A DNA stretch of 64,000 nucleotides from Rhodocyclales bacterium GT-UBC (GCA_003583745.1 QXPY01000006.1:62001-126000); one strand, 5' to 3'; shown: positions 44,718 through 53,916, counted from the first letter of the stretch. Numbers and translations: made by a program. Notes: a model not told the origin generated them from the sequence alone.

Positions 44718-47700
44718 TCAGGTGCTCAGCTGGCGAATCATGTCTTTGACTGCGGCGACCTTGTCGTTCAAGGTCGGGCAGTGACGGAGAAGGGAAATTT
44801 TATCCTGTCCGGCTAACTTGTAGCTGCGATTTTTCTGAATCAAATGAATGATCTTGACCGGATCGATCGGTGGATTCTTTGAGAATTCAGGGCCGAACTG
44901 GATGGAAACCTGATCGTTCGTCGCATCCAGCTTTTGTATGCAGAGTGGTTTGGCGAGCAGGCGCAGGCGGTGCGTTGCCAGCAGGGCTTGCGCCTGGATC
45001 GGCAATTCACCGAAACGGTCGATCAGTTCTTCCTGCAGGGCGTCGATGTCCTCGTCGCTTTCGCAGTTGGCCAGGCGCTTGTAGAGGGTCAGGCGTTCAT
45101 GTACGTCGGGGCAGTAGGCGTCGGGCAGCAGGGCCGGCGTGCGCAGGTTGATTTCGCCGCCGACGCCGAGCGGCTGCGTCAGGTCGGCCGTTTCGATGAC
45201 CTTGCCTTGCTTGAGGTGCGCCACGGCGCGATTGAGCATCTCGGTGTACATGTTGAAGCCGACTTCCTGCATCTCGCCCGACTGGTTGTCGCCGAGCACT
45301 TCGCCGGCGCCACGGATCTCCAGGTCGTGCATGGCGAGGAAGAAACCGGAACCGAGTTCTTCCATGGCCTGGATGGCCTCCAGGCGCATCTTCGCCTGCT
45401 TGGTCATCGCCTTTTCATCCTGCACCAGCATGTAGGCGTAGGCCTGGTGGTGCGAACGGCCGACCCGGCCGCGCAACTGGTGCAGTTGGGCGAGGCCGAA
45501 CTTTTCCGAACGGTTGATCAGGATGGTGTTGGCATGCGGGTTGTCGATGCCGGTCTCGATGATGGTCGTGCACAGCAGCACGTTGGCCCGCTGCCCGGTG
45601 AAGTCGCGCATGACGCGCTCCAGTTCGCGCTCGTTCATCTGGCCGTGGCCGATGACGATGCGGGCTTCCGGCACCAGCTTTTCGAGCTTTTCCCGCATGT
45701 TGTCGATGGTGTCGACCTCGTTGTGCAGGAAATACACCTGACCGCCGCGCTTCAATTCGCGCAGCACGGCTTCGCGGATGATGCCGTCAGAGAACTTGCT
45801 GACGAAAGTCTTGATCGCCAGGCGCTTCTGCGGCGCGGTGGCGATCACCGAGAAGTCGCGCAGGCCTTCCATCGACATCGCCAGCGTGCGCGGAATCGGC
45901 GTCGCGGTCAGGGTCAGCACGTCGACCTCGGCGCGCATGGCTTTCAGGGTTTCCTTCTGGCGCACGCCAAAGCGGTGTTCCTCATCGATGACGACGAGGC
46001 CGAGTTGCTTGAAGCGCACGTCCTTGCCGATCAGCTTGTGCGTGCCGATGATGATGTCGATCTTGCCCTCGGCCAGCTCCTGCAGCGCTTGCGTCGTTTC
46101 CTTGGCGGTCTTGAAGCGGGAGATTTCGGCGATCTTCACCGGCCAGTCGGCAAAGCGGTCGGTAAAGGTCTGGTAGTGCTGTTCGCAGAGCAGGGTGGTC
46201 GGGCAGAGTACGGCCACCTGCTTGCCGCCGGCCACGGCGCAGAAAGCGGCGCGCAGCGCCACCTCGGTCTTGCCGAAACCGACGTCGCCGCAGACCAGAC
46301 GGTCCATCGGCTTGCCGGAGCGCATGTCTTCGATGACGGCGGCGATGGCCTGTGCCTGATCGTTGGTTTCCTCGAAACCGAAACCATCGGCAAAGGCTTC
46401 GTAGTCGGTTTCCTTGAACTGGAAGGCGTGGCCCTGACGGGCGGCGCGCGCCGCGTAGAGCGCCAGCAGTTCGGCCGCGGTGTCGCGCGCCTGCTCGGCC
46501 GCCTTGCGCTTGGCCTTTTCCCATTGGCCGGAGCCGAGGGTGTGCAGCGGCGCGTTTTCCGGGTCGGCGCCGGAGTAGCGCGAAATCACGTGCAACTGGG
46601 CGACGGGGACGAACAGCTTGGCCTCGTTGCTGTAATGCAGTTCGAGGAATTCCTGCTCGCCGAGGCCGAGATCCATCCGCACCAGGCCCTGGTAGCGGCC
46701 GATGCCGTGGCTTTCATGGACCACCGGGTCGCCGACCTTGAGTTCGGTGAGGTCCTTCAGCCAGTTGTCGAAACTGGCTTTCTTCTGGGCTTCGCGCCGG
46801 GTGCGGCGCGGCGTGCCGGCGAACAGCTCGGTTTCGGTGATGAAAGCCAGTTTGTCGAGCGCGAAGCCGGCTTGCAGCGGGCCGATGCCCAGCGCCAGAT
46901 GCGCCTTGCCGCTGAGAAAGCCGGCGAGATCGGCGCTGGCTTCCGGCTTCAGGCCGTGTTCGGCGAACATGGCAGCCAGGGTTTCACGGCGGCCGGCGGT
47001 TTCGGCCACCAGCAGTACGCGTCCGGCAAAGCTGGCCAGATGGTTCTTCAAGGCACCGAGCGGATCGTCGCTACGCCGGTCGACGGCGACATTGGGCAGC
47101 TTGCCGCTGGCCTCGCCGCCGCTGGCGCGGGAGAGCGCCAGGCGGCCGTAGCCCTTGGCCAGCGTGAAGAAGGCTTCATCGGTGAGGAACAGCTCTTCCG
47201 GGGGCAGCAGTGGCCGTGCCTTGTCGCCCTGCAGCAGGTTGTAGCGAGAGCGGGTGTCGTTCCAGAAGGCGGCGATGGCAGCCGGGGCGTCGCCATGGGT
47301 GACGAATACCGCATCCTTCGGCAGGTAATCGAAAATGCTCGCCGTTTCGTCGAAGAACAGCGGCAGGTAATACTCGATGCCGGCACTGGCGATGCCGGTC
47401 GAGATGTCCTTGTAGATGCCCGACTTGGCCGGGTCGCCTTCGAACTTTTCGCGGAAGGCCTGGCGGAAGTGGGTGCGGCCCTTGTCGTCCATCGGGAATT
47501 CGCGGGCCGGCAGCAGGCGGACTTCCGGCACCGGATAGACGGTGCGCTGGGTGTCGACGTCGAAGGTCTTGATGCTTTCGATCTCGTCGTCGAACAGGTC
47601 GAGCCGGTAGGGCAGTTGCGAGCCCATCGGGAAGAGATCGATCAGGCCGCCGCGGATCGAGTATTCGCCAGGGGAGACGACCTGCGTGACGTGGGCGTAG

Positions 47701-48185
47701 CCGGCCAGGGTGACCTGGGCGCGGAATTTCTCGGCATCGAGCTTCTGGCCCTTCTTGAACTCGAAAGTGTAGGCCGCCATGAATTCGGGCGGGGCCAGTC
47801 GGTTGACTGCGGTCGAGGCCGGCACCAGCAGGATTTCGACTTCGCCCTGCAAGGCTGCCCACAACGTGGCCAGGCGCTCGGAGACCAGGTCCTGGTGCGG
47901 CGAGAAATGATCGTAGGGCAGGGTTTCCCAGTCGGGCAGCAGGCGCACCTTGCGTTCCGGCGCAAACCAGGGAATTTCCTCAAGCAGGCGCTGCGCGTCG
48001 GCGGCGCTGGCGGTGACCACGGCGAGCAGGCGGCCCTTGCTGTGGCTGGCGATCTCGGCCAGCGCCAGGGCATCGGCCGAACCGGCCAGCAGCGGCAGAT
48101 CGATACGGGCGCCGGGCTTGGGCAGGGCGGGGAGGGAAAGCAGGGGTTTGGCGGACACGTTGAGGCAGGACAGCGACGGGGGCAT
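44718..48185 (-). CDS. mfd: Transcription-repair coupling factor
   Basis: A 1155-residue ATPase that removes stalled RNA polymerase from damaged DNA and recruits UvrA. The N-terminal UvrB-like region begins around residue 15; the RNA-polymerase-interaction and CarD-like domain is near 470-560 (VHESHGIGRYQGL); the helicase core has GDVGFGKTEVALRAA (Walker A), DEEHRFG (Walker B) and LTATPIPRTL. The C-terminal UvrA-interaction domain is complete. Length equals the E. coli protein (1148). A 1086-codon open frame on the opposite strand is rejected as an artefact. Confidence 0.98.
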   Translation of the reverse strand: MPPSLSCLNVSAKPLLSLPALPKPGARIDLPLLAGSADALALAEIASHSKGRLLAVVTASAADAQRLLEEIPWFAPERKVRLLPDWETLPYDHFSPHQDLVSERLATLWAALQGEVEILLVPASTAVNRLAPPEFMAAYTFEFKKGQKLDAEKFRAQVTLAGYAHVTQVVSPGEYSIRGGLIDLFPMGSQLPYRLDLFDDEIESIKTFDVDTQRTVYPVPEVRLLPAREFPMDDKGRTHFRQAFREKFEGDPAKSGIYKDISTGIASAGIEYYLPLFFDETASIFDYLPKDAVFVTHGDAPAAIAAFWNDTRSRYNLLQGDKARPLLPPEELFLTDEAFFTLAKGYGRLALSRASGGEASGKLPNVAVDRRSDDPLGALKNHLASFAGRVLLVAETAGRRETLAAMFAEHGLKPEASADLAGFLSGKAHLALGIGPLQAGFALDKLAFITETELFAGTPRRTRREAQKKASFDNWLKDLTELKVGDPVVHESHGIGRYQGLVRMDLGLGEQEFLELHYSNEAKLFVPVAQLHVISRYSGADPENAPLHTLGSGQWEKAKRKAAEQARDTAAELLALYAARAARQGHAFQFKETDYEAFADGFGFEETNDQAQAIAAVIEDMRSGKPMDRLVCGDVGFGKTEVALRAAFCAVAGGKQVAVLCPTTLLCEQHYQTFTDRFADWPVKIAEISRFKTAKETTQALQELAEGKIDIIIGTHKLIGKDVRFKQLGLVVIDEEHRFGVRQKETLKAMRAEVDVLTLTATPIPRTLAMSMEGLRDFSVIATAPQKRLAIKTFVSKFSDGIIREAVLRELKRGGQVYFLHNEVDTIDNMREKLEKLVPEARIVIGHGQMNERELERVMRDFTGQRANVLLCTTIIETGIDNPHANTILINRSEKFGLAQLHQLRGRVGRSHHQAYAYMLVQDEKAMTKQAKMRLEAIQAMEELGSGFFLAMHDLEIRGAGEVLGDNQSGEMQEVGFNMYTEMLNRAVAHLKQGKVIETADLTQPLGVGGEINLRTPALLPDAYCPDVHERLTLYKRLANCESDEDIDALQEELIDRFGELPIQAQALLATHRLRLLAKPLCIQKLDATNDQVSIQFGPEFSKNPPIDPVKIIHLIQKNRSYKLAGQDKISLLRHCPTLNDKVAAVKDMIRQLST

Positions 48186-48291
48186 GAATTATAGCCGCTG
48201 GGCGACGGTGCTACCGGCGCAACCGGCCCCGGCTTGAGGCTGGAATGAAATGCCTTATGCTGTGTGCCCCGAGTTTTCTGCTGGAGCCGGT

Positions 48292-49182
48292 GTGCGCCTC
48301 GATCCCGTTTCCCTTCGCCTGTTCGTTCGCATTGTCGAAACCGGCTCGATTGCCGCGGCAGCGGAGCGCGAGCATATCGCCGCATCCGCCGTCAGCCGGC
48401 GGATCAGCGATCTGGAAGGGCAGTTGAAGACAGCCTTGCTGCAACGAACCAACAAGGGTGTCGAGGCGACGGCAGCGGGCTTGGCCCTGCTCAGTCTGGC
48501 TCGCAACGTCCTGCACAGCCTGGACGATATCGCAGTCCAGATGGGCGAATACGCCGCCGGTCTGCGCGGCCATGTCCGGGTGGCGGCCAATCTGTCGTCG
48601 ATCACGCAGTTCCTGCCCGGCGAGATGAAGGGCTTCATGGCGCAGCACCCGCAGGTCCAGCTGCATCTCGAAGAAATGATCAGCACCCGGGTGACCAAGG
48701 CGGTGTTCGAGAATCAGGCCGATGTCGGCATTTTTGCCCATGTGCCTTATGGCGAGGAAGTCGAAACCTTTCCCTACCATACCGACCGCCTGGTCCTCAT
48801 CGTGCCGCGGGAACATCCGCTGGCGGCGGGTGGGCCGGTGCGTCTGCGCGACACGCTGGCCTACGATTACGTCGGCCTGCACACCGGCAGCGCGATCAAC
48901 CTGCAACTGGTCAAGGCGGCGACGGAGCTGGAACGGACGGTATCGATGCGCATCCAGGTGACCAGCTACGAAGCCTTGTGCCTGATGGTCGAGTCCGGCA
49001 TCGGCATCGGCCTGCTACCGGCCGCCGTGGCCGGGCGCTACGCCGATGTGCTGGCGATTCAGTGCGTCGACCTCGACGAAGCCTGGGCCGAACGGGTACT
49101 CAAGCTTTGCGTCCGCTCCTACGCGGCCTTGCCGGTGGCGGCGCGTCTGCTGGTCGATCACCTGCGCCAGCATGATGAGTGA
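48292..49182 (+). CDS. LysR-family transcriptional regulator
   Basis: A 296-residue DNA-binding regulator. The N-terminal winged helix-turn-helix is VSLRLFVRIVETGSIAAAAE followed by the recognition helix IAASAVSRRISDLEGQL. The rest is a periplasmic-binding-protein-like effector domain. The GTG at 48292 has GGAG at 48283-48286; the longer frame from 48250 lacks support. It is divergent from mfd. LysR proteins usually act on an adjacent gene; the closest downstream catabolic genes (CoA-transferase group) are 1.4 kb away across the islet. Confidence 0.92.
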   Translation: MRLDPVSLRLFVRIVETGSIAAAAEREHIAASAVSRRISDLEGQLKTALLQRTNKGVEATAAGLALLSLARNVLHSLDDIAVQMGEYAAGLRGHVRVAANLSSITQFLPGEMKGFMAQHPQVQLHLEEMISTRVTKAVFENQADVGIFAHVPYGEEVETFPYHTDRLVLIVPREHPLAAGGPVRLRDTLAYDYVGLHTGSAINLQLVKAATELERTVSMRIQVTSYEALCLMVESGIGIGLLPAAVAGRYADVLAIQCVDLDEAWAERVLKLCVRSYAALPVAARLLVDHLRQHDE

Positions 49183-49445
49183 TCGTCATCGTCGCAGGGC
49201 ATTGCAGCGATGGATCGATTTTATGAGGGCGGAGTAGCTAGGCATACAGGAATTGGCTGAGAAATCGCGGACTTTGTTTGATGCGTGGCTGATTGGTCTG
49301 CTGCTTATCGGCCAAACCAGACAATAAACCAGCTTCGTTAGGGGGCGCATTCTTATACTGAACAGACGTTCTGTGGCTATTCGGTGGCTACCATTCACCC
49401 TGAGACCTCAGCAATTTGAACTGGATTTGCATTTGATATCCTGTA
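49183..49445. other. Non-coding start of the 49.2-50.5 kb islet
   Basis: Between the LysR stop and the first minus-strand ORF I see no convincing gene. The sequence is AT-richer than its surroundings from about 49200 to 50450. Confidence 0.5.
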
Positions 49446-49862
49446 TTAGTACAAGACGATCAAAATTAATTTCATGTTTTTCCGAGGGGGGGCTCTTGCC
49501 TGCGGACGAAGCATACGCAGCGGAGAATGAGTTGCCTGGCCTTTTGCTTCGCCATTTTCGCCAGACAATGAGGCTTTCAGCGACGATAACCATTGCAGCA
49601 GGTTAAGCAGTGTTGCAATGCAAATCCAGCTTTTGGGAACGCTGGACGAAATTTGGTGCCGAAGATGCTCTTCCCATCGATGAAGGAGAGGGAGAGCTTC
49701 TCTATCTTCAACTTGTGCCAAAGCCCATGCTACGCGCCTGCGAACCTCGTAGACGCTGGTCTCCATTCTCCTCGAATATTTTTCGATGAGGATAGGGACA
49801 TTAATTTCGACTTCGGGCAATGGTATATACAAGGGGGCCTTAAGCCTTGTTAGAGAAATCAC
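49446..49862 (-). CDS. Doubtful ORF with a HEAT-repeat-like segment
   Basis: A 138-codon frame from GTG at 49862. The part around residues 34-66 (ETSVYEVRRRVAWALAQVED and then REALPLLHRWEEHLRHQ) looks like one and a half HEAT repeats: helix, short turn, then the VEDREALPLL second helix. The C-terminal third is basic and low in recognisable structure (PQARAPPRKN), and may be noise after a frameshift. No ribosome-binding site is visible before the GTG. It could be a fragment of a larger HEAT-repeat gene that has decayed. Confidence 0.35.
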   Translation of the reverse strand: MISLTRLKAPLYIPLPEVEINVPILIEKYSRRMETSVYEVRRRVAWALAQVEDREALPLLHRWEEHLRHQISSSVPKSWICIATLLNLLQWLSSLKASLSGENGEAKGQATHSPLRMLRPQARAPPRKNMKLILIVLY

Positions 49863-49902
49863 GCACTTGCAGCGAGGGATACCGCTAGTTTCCTCACCAC
49901 TT

Positions 49903-49921
49903 CAGGAGGTCCCGCCTCCTG
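49903..49921. other. Hairpin in the islet
   Basis: CAGGAGG and CCTCCTG form a 7-bp stem around TCCCG. It lies between the two minus-strand ORFs. No T run follows on either strand, so its role is open. Confidence 0.4.
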
Positions 49922-49955
49922 TACTTTAGAGCAGGGTTACAGCTGGAATAATTTG

Positions 49956-50231
49956 CTAGTCATCATTGTCTGGGTCATCCTTTCTGCGGATTGAATTACT
50001 GATTGAACGAAGAGATGGAATGTGGGTGACGAATTTTCTTACCGTTTTTAAATAGCCTCCAAGTGCCTTGATGTAGTCACGCTTCTCTAAGCAAAGCAAG
50101 AGAATCATGACTAGGTTGAAAAAGGCACCTAGATAATCATGGGCGCCCCAGTTCAACCAAAGGTTGTCAAAAATCTTCCATACGCGGATTAGGAAACCCA
50201 CGACGGAAACCAGTTTTTGGATCAGATTCAA
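49956..50231 (-). CDS. Small membrane protein of unknown function
   Basis: A 91-residue protein. On the minus strand a perfect AAGGAGG stands four bases before a TTG start at 50231, the best ribosome-binding site in this part of the window. Residues about 8-24 and 33-48 (YLGAFFNLVMILLLCL) are hydrophobic and could span or lie on the membrane; the tail is very basic and then acidic (RRKDDPDNDD). I recognise no family. The start overlaps the stop of the 60-codon ORF upstream (TTGA), so the two would be translationally coupled. Confidence 0.55.
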   Translation of the reverse strand: MNLIQKLVSVVGFLIRVWKIFDNLWLNWGAHDYLGAFFNLVMILLLCLEKRDYIKALGGYLKTVRKFVTHIPSLRSISNSIRRKDDPDNDD

Positions 50232-50410
50232 ATAACCTCCTTCGATGAATCAGAAGGAGGCGTTTCCATCAGCCTGCTTAAGTGTTCCCGGCGTGATTTG
50301 GGAACTGAATTCATTATGGGGTCATTAATCGACTTTTCAAGATGCGGTTTGCTGCTTTCTGGTTGATGACTGCCATTCTTCGAGGTGTTTACTTCGGCAG
50401 CTTTGGCCAA
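50228..50410 (-). CDS. Small hydrophilic ORF upstream of the membrane protein
   Basis: A 60-codon frame from TTG at 50410, ending in a TGA that overlaps the next start. The product is hydrophilic and Ser/Lys-rich, without recognised motifs. The frame is open for 12 further codons upstream, encoding a hydrophobic run (WIVLGALRCVILAKA) but with no standard start codon, so this may be the 3' end of a broken gene. The strong ribosome-binding site of the next gene lies in its last codons. Confidence 0.35.
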   Translation of the reverse strand: MAKAAEVNTSKNGSHQPESSKPHLEKSINDPIMNSVPKSRREHLSRLMETPPSDSSKEVI

Positions 50411-50461
50411 AATGACGCATCTCAGCGCACCAAGAACAATCCATACCTAGCAGCTTGTTTT

Positions 50462-50482
50462 GCCATCGCGTTTTGCGATGGC
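50462..50482. other. Hairpin upstream of the CoA-transferase gene
   Basis: GCCATCGC and GCGATGGC form a perfect 8-bp stem around GTTTT. It marks the right boundary of the AT-richer islet, about 85 bases before the CoA-transferase start. Confidence 0.5.
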
Positions 50483-50566
50483 GGGGTCGCGAATCGTTGA
50501 TTTGCAAGCCTTGCGTGCCGCGCCATCATGGCCGCACGCAATCGCCAGCCAAAACAAGGAGACGCC

Positions 50567-51787
50567 ATGCCCAATAACAAGCGCCCAAGCGCCGCAACGC
50601 CCCAACCCCTGCAGGGCATCAAGGTCATCGAACTCGGTACGCTGATCGCCGGCCCTTACGCCGCCAGCCTGCTCGCCCAGTTCGGCGCCGAAGTGATCAA
50701 GATCGAATCGCCGGAAGGTGGCGACCCGCTGCGCACCTGGCGCAAGCTGCATCAAGGGACGTCCTACTGGTGGTATTCGCAAAGCCGCAACAAGAAATCG
50801 GTGACGCTCAACCTCAAGTCGGCGGAGGGGCAGCAGATCGTCCGCGATCTGGTGGCCGATGCCGATATCGTCATCGAGAACTTTCGTCCCGGTACGCTGG
50901 AGGCCTGGGGCCTGGGTTGGGAACAGCTTTCGGCAATCAATCCGAAGCTGGTCATGGTGCGCGTCTCGGGCTACGGGCAGAGCGGGCCGTACAAGGATCG
51001 GCCGGGCTTCGCCGCGATTGCCGAGTCGATGGGCGGGCTACGTTACCTGGCCGGTTACCCGGACCGCCCGCCGGTCCGCGTCGGCGTCAGCATCGGCGAT
51101 TCGCTGGCTTCGCTCTACGGCACCATCGGCGCCTTGTTGGCGCTGCATCACATCAACGCCAACCAGGGGCAGGGCCAGCTGATTGACGTCGCGCTCTACG
51201 AGTCGGTGTTCGGCGTCATGGAAAGCCTGATCCCGGAGTACGCCGCGCTCGGCCATGTCCGTGAGCGCAGCGGCGCCAGCCTGCCCGGCATTTCGCCGTC
51301 CAATACCTATATCTGCCGCGACGGCCGCTACGTCATCATCGCCGGCAACAGCGACAGCATTTTCCGCCGTCTGATGCAGGCCATCGAACGGCCCGACCTC
51401 GCCGACGATCCCGAGCTGGCCCGCAACGATGGGCGTGTCCGCCACAACGACCGGCTCGATGCGGCGATCACCGGCTGGACGACCCAACACGATCTCGACG
51501 AGGTGCTGGCCGTGCTGGAAAAGGCGGCGGTGCCGAGCGGCCGCATCTATACCGCGGCCGATATCCATGCCGACCCGCACTATGCCGCCCGCGAGATGAT
51601 TGCCCGCCACACCTTGCCGGACGGCGCACCGATCGATCTGCCCGGTGTTGTCCCGAAACTGTCGGCGACGCCGGGACAAACCCGCTGGTTGGGGCCGGCG
51701 CTCGGCGAACATACCGGCGAGGTGCTTGGCGGTCTGGGAATCGATGCCTCCCGCCAGGCCGCGCTCAAAGCAGCCGGTGTCATCTGA
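50567..51787 (+). CDS. Class III (CaiB/BaiF) CoA-transferase
   Basis: A 406-residue family III CoA-transferase that moves CoA between carboxylic acids. The start region GIKVIELGTLIAGPYAASLLAQFGAEVIKIE is typical and contains the nucleotide-like CoA site. The catalytic Asp lies in the DIVIENFRPGTLEAWGLG/ SYGQSGP region (about residues 160-175 here). Relatives include formyl-CoA, carnitine and succinyl-CoA:glutarate/3-hydroxymethylglutarate transferases. AAGGAG lies directly before the ATG at 50567; the longer frame to 50528 is rejected. An HMG-CoA-lyase-like gene follows by seven bases, so the pair probably activates and cleaves one acid. Confidence 0.9.
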   Translation: MPNNKRPSAATPQPLQGIKVIELGTLIAGPYAASLLAQFGAEVIKIESPEGGDPLRTWRKLHQGTSYWWYSQSRNKKSVTLNLKSAEGQQIVRDLVADADIVIENFRPGTLEAWGLGWEQLSAINPKLVMVRVSGYGQSGPYKDRPGFAAIAESMGGLRYLAGYPDRPPVRVGVSIGDSLASLYGTIGALLALHHINANQGQGQLIDVALYESVFGVMESLIPEYAALGHVRERSGASLPGISPSNTYICRDGRYVIIAGNSDSIFRRLMQAIERPDLADDPELARNDGRVRHNDRLDAAITGWTTQHDLDEVLAVLEKAAVPSGRIYTAADIHADPHYAAREMIARHTLPDGAPIDLPGVVPKLSATPGQTRWLGPALGEHTGEVLGGLGIDASRQAALKAAGVI

Positions 51788-51794
51788 GGGGGCG

Positions 51795-52745
51795 ATGATG
51801 ATCCAGACGACCTCGCCCCGCCGTGTCCAGATCAATGAAGTCGCGGTGCGCGACGGCTTCCAGAGCGAGCCGCTTTTCGTGCCGACCGAAGACAAGATCC
51901 GCCTGATCGACGCGCTGTCCAAAACCGGCCTGAGCAAGATCGAAGTGACTTCCTTCGTTTCGCCCAAGGCCATTCCCAATTTGCGCGATGCCGCCGAGGT
52001 CATGCAAGCGATCAGTCGCCAGCCGGGCGTCACCTACGTCGCCCTGGTTCCCAATGAAAAGGGGGCAGAGCGGGCGCTGGCCTGTTCGGCCGACGAGATC
52101 AACCTGGTGATGTCGATCGGCGAGAGCCACAACCTGGCCAACATGCGCATGACCTGTGCCCAGTCCTTGCAGCAATTCGGACGTGTGATGGCCTTGCTGG
52201 CCGGCAGCGGCATCAAGGTCAACGGCACCATTGCCACGGCCTTCGGCTGCCCTTTCGAGGGCGAGCAGCCGCTCGAACGCATTCTATGGGCGGCCGGCGA
52301 ATATCTGGCGCTGGGCATGCACAGCCTGACCCTGGCCGACACCACCGGCATGGCGCATCCGGCCCAGGTTCGGCAGGTTTGCCAGGTGGTTCGCGCGGCT
52401 CATCCCGGCGTGCCGCTTACCGTGCATTTCCACAACACGCGCGGCATGGGGCTGGCCAATGTGATGGCTGCCGTCGGGGCCGGGGTGGATAGTTTCGACG
52501 CATCGCTCGGCGGTATCGGCGGTTGCCCCTACGCGCCCGGCGCGACCGGCAATATCTGCACCGAGGATACGGTGCACATGCTGGAGGCCTGCGGCATTGC
52601 CACCGGCGTCGATCTCGACGCGCTGCTTGCATTGTCGCGTGGCCTGCCCGAACTGCTCGGCCACCCGGTTCCCGGCCAGGTCGCCCAGGCCGGCAAGCGC
52701 ACCGACCTTCGACCCCGCCCGGCGATCTGTACAACCCCGGCCTGA
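51795..52745 (+). CDS. HMG-CoA lyase-family enzyme
   Basis: A 316-residue TIM-barrel lyase of the DRE-TIM/HMGL group. The metal and catalytic segments RDGFQSEP, KIEVTSFVSPKAIP, HFHNTRGMGLAN and the signature GGIGGCPYAPGATGN with its catalytic Cys are all present. It cleaves HMG-CoA to acetoacetate and acetyl-CoA, or a similar 3-hydroxy-3-methyl acyl-CoA such as citramalyl-CoA. GAGGGGG before the ATG at 51795 is the ribosome-binding site. It follows the CoA-transferase gene by seven bases. The C-terminal end is rather Arg/Pro-rich and may be partly non-native. Confidence 0.88.
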   Translation: MMIQTTSPRRVQINEVAVRDGFQSEPLFVPTEDKIRLIDALSKTGLSKIEVTSFVSPKAIPNLRDAAEVMQAISRQPGVTYVALVPNEKGAERALACSADEINLVMSIGESHNLANMRMTCAQSLQQFGRVMALLAGSGIKVNGTIATAFGCPFEGEQPLERILWAAGEYLALGMHSLTLADTTGMAHPAQVRQVCQVVRAAHPGVPLTVHFHNTRGMGLANVMAAVGAGVDSFDASLGGIGGCPYAPGATGNICTEDTVHMLEACGIATGVDLDALLALSRGLPELLGHPVPGQVAQAGKRTDLRPRPAICTTPA

Positions 52746-52792
52746 ATTTGTTCTGATAGTTTCAAAACCATAATCCGCAAGGAGGAGACACC

Positions 52793-53803
52793 ATGAAAAC
52801 ACCCCGCAAACTGATTGCCGCATTGCTTGCCACCTGCTGCCTGGGCGGTCTGGGCGAGGCCCTGGCGCAGGAGCCGATCGTCATCAAGTTCAGTCACGTC
52901 GTCGCCATGGATACGCCCAAGGGCAAGGCGGCGGAGATGTTCAAGAAACTGGCCGAGGAACGCACCAAGGGGCGGGTCCGGGTCGATGTCTATCCCAACA
53001 GCCAGCTCTACAAGGACAAGGAGGAACTGGAGGCCTTGCAGATCGGTGCCGTGCAGATGCTGGCGCCATCCACTGCCAAGTTCAGTCCGCTCGGCGTCAA
53101 GGAATTCGACGCGCTGGCGCTGCCTTACATCTTCGACAACTACGACGAGGTGCACAAGGTGCTGCAGGGTCCGATCGGCAACGGCCTGCTTAAGAAACTC
53201 GAACCGCGCGGCCTGACCGGCCTGGCCTTCTGGGACAGCGGTTTCAAGCAATTTACCGGCAACCGCGTGCTGAAAAAGCCGGAAGACCTGAAGGGCATGA
53301 AGATCCGCATCCAGTCCTCGAAGGTGCTGGAGGCCCAGATGCGCTCGCTGGGTGTCATGCCGCAGGTGATGGCCTTCTCCGAACTCTACGGTGCGCTGCA
53401 GACCGGTGTGATCGATGGCGACGAGCAATCGACGCCCAATATCTGGACGCAGAAGTTCTACGAAGTCGAAAAGAACATGACGGTGACCGACCACGGTTAC
53501 ACCGGCTACGCGGTGGTGGTGAACAAGAAGTTCTGGGACGGCCTGCCGCCGGAGATTCGCAAGGAGCTGGACAGCGCGATGAAGGACGCCACCGTTTTTG
53601 CCAACGACACGGCGCGCAAGGACAACGAGGCGGCCCTGGAGGCGCTGAAGAAAAGCGGCCGGATGGCGGTGCTGACCCTGACGCCGCAGGCGCGCAGCGA
53701 ATGGAAGCGGGCGATGACCAAGGTGCATCGCGAGGTCGAGCCGCGCATCGGCAAGGAGATCATCGAGGCGATCTACAAGGAAACCGGTTTTACAAGCGAC
53801 TGA
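52793..53803 (+). CDS. TRAP-type substrate-binding protein, DctP family
   Basis: A 336-residue periplasmic protein with a signal peptide (cleavage likely after ALAQ, about residue 26) and the DctP fold. The conserved arginine that binds the carboxylate of the ligand is in MKIRIQSSKVL, and the family stretch ALQTGVIDGDEQS is present. A GGAGG ribosome-binding site precedes the ATG. The DctQ and DctM permease subunits are not found anywhere nearby, so this is an orphan binding protein. Position after the CoA-transferase/lyase genes suggests a carboxylic-acid ligand. Confidence 0.92.
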   Translation: MKTPRKLIAALLATCCLGGLGEALAQEPIVIKFSHVVAMDTPKGKAAEMFKKLAEERTKGRVRVDVYPNSQLYKDKEELEALQIGAVQMLAPSTAKFSPLGVKEFDALALPYIFDNYDEVHKVLQGPIGNGLLKKLEPRGLTGLAFWDSGFKQFTGNRVLKKPEDLKGMKIRIQSSKVLEAQMRSLGVMPQVMAFSELYGALQTGVIDGDEQSTPNIWTQKFYEVEKNMTVTDHGYTGYAVVVNKKFWDGLPPEIRKELDSAMKDATVFANDTARKDNEAALEALKKSGRMAVLTLTPQARSEWKRAMTKVHREVEPRIGKEIIEAIYKETGFTSD

Positions 53804-53916
53804 TCGTTCAGGCATGCTTCGCCCCCGGCCTGCCGGCACGATTGCGCCAAAGCGCCCGCATCGTGCCGGCGGCCATTCTGTTGTCGCTGTTTTGAACAAG
53901 GATCAGGCTGTTTTCG

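Noticed and set aside
44934..48194. A 1086-codon open frame on the + strand opposite mfd
   Set aside because: It mirrors the codon pattern of mfd in a GC-rich gene, has no recognisable domain, and mfd itself is certain by many motifs.
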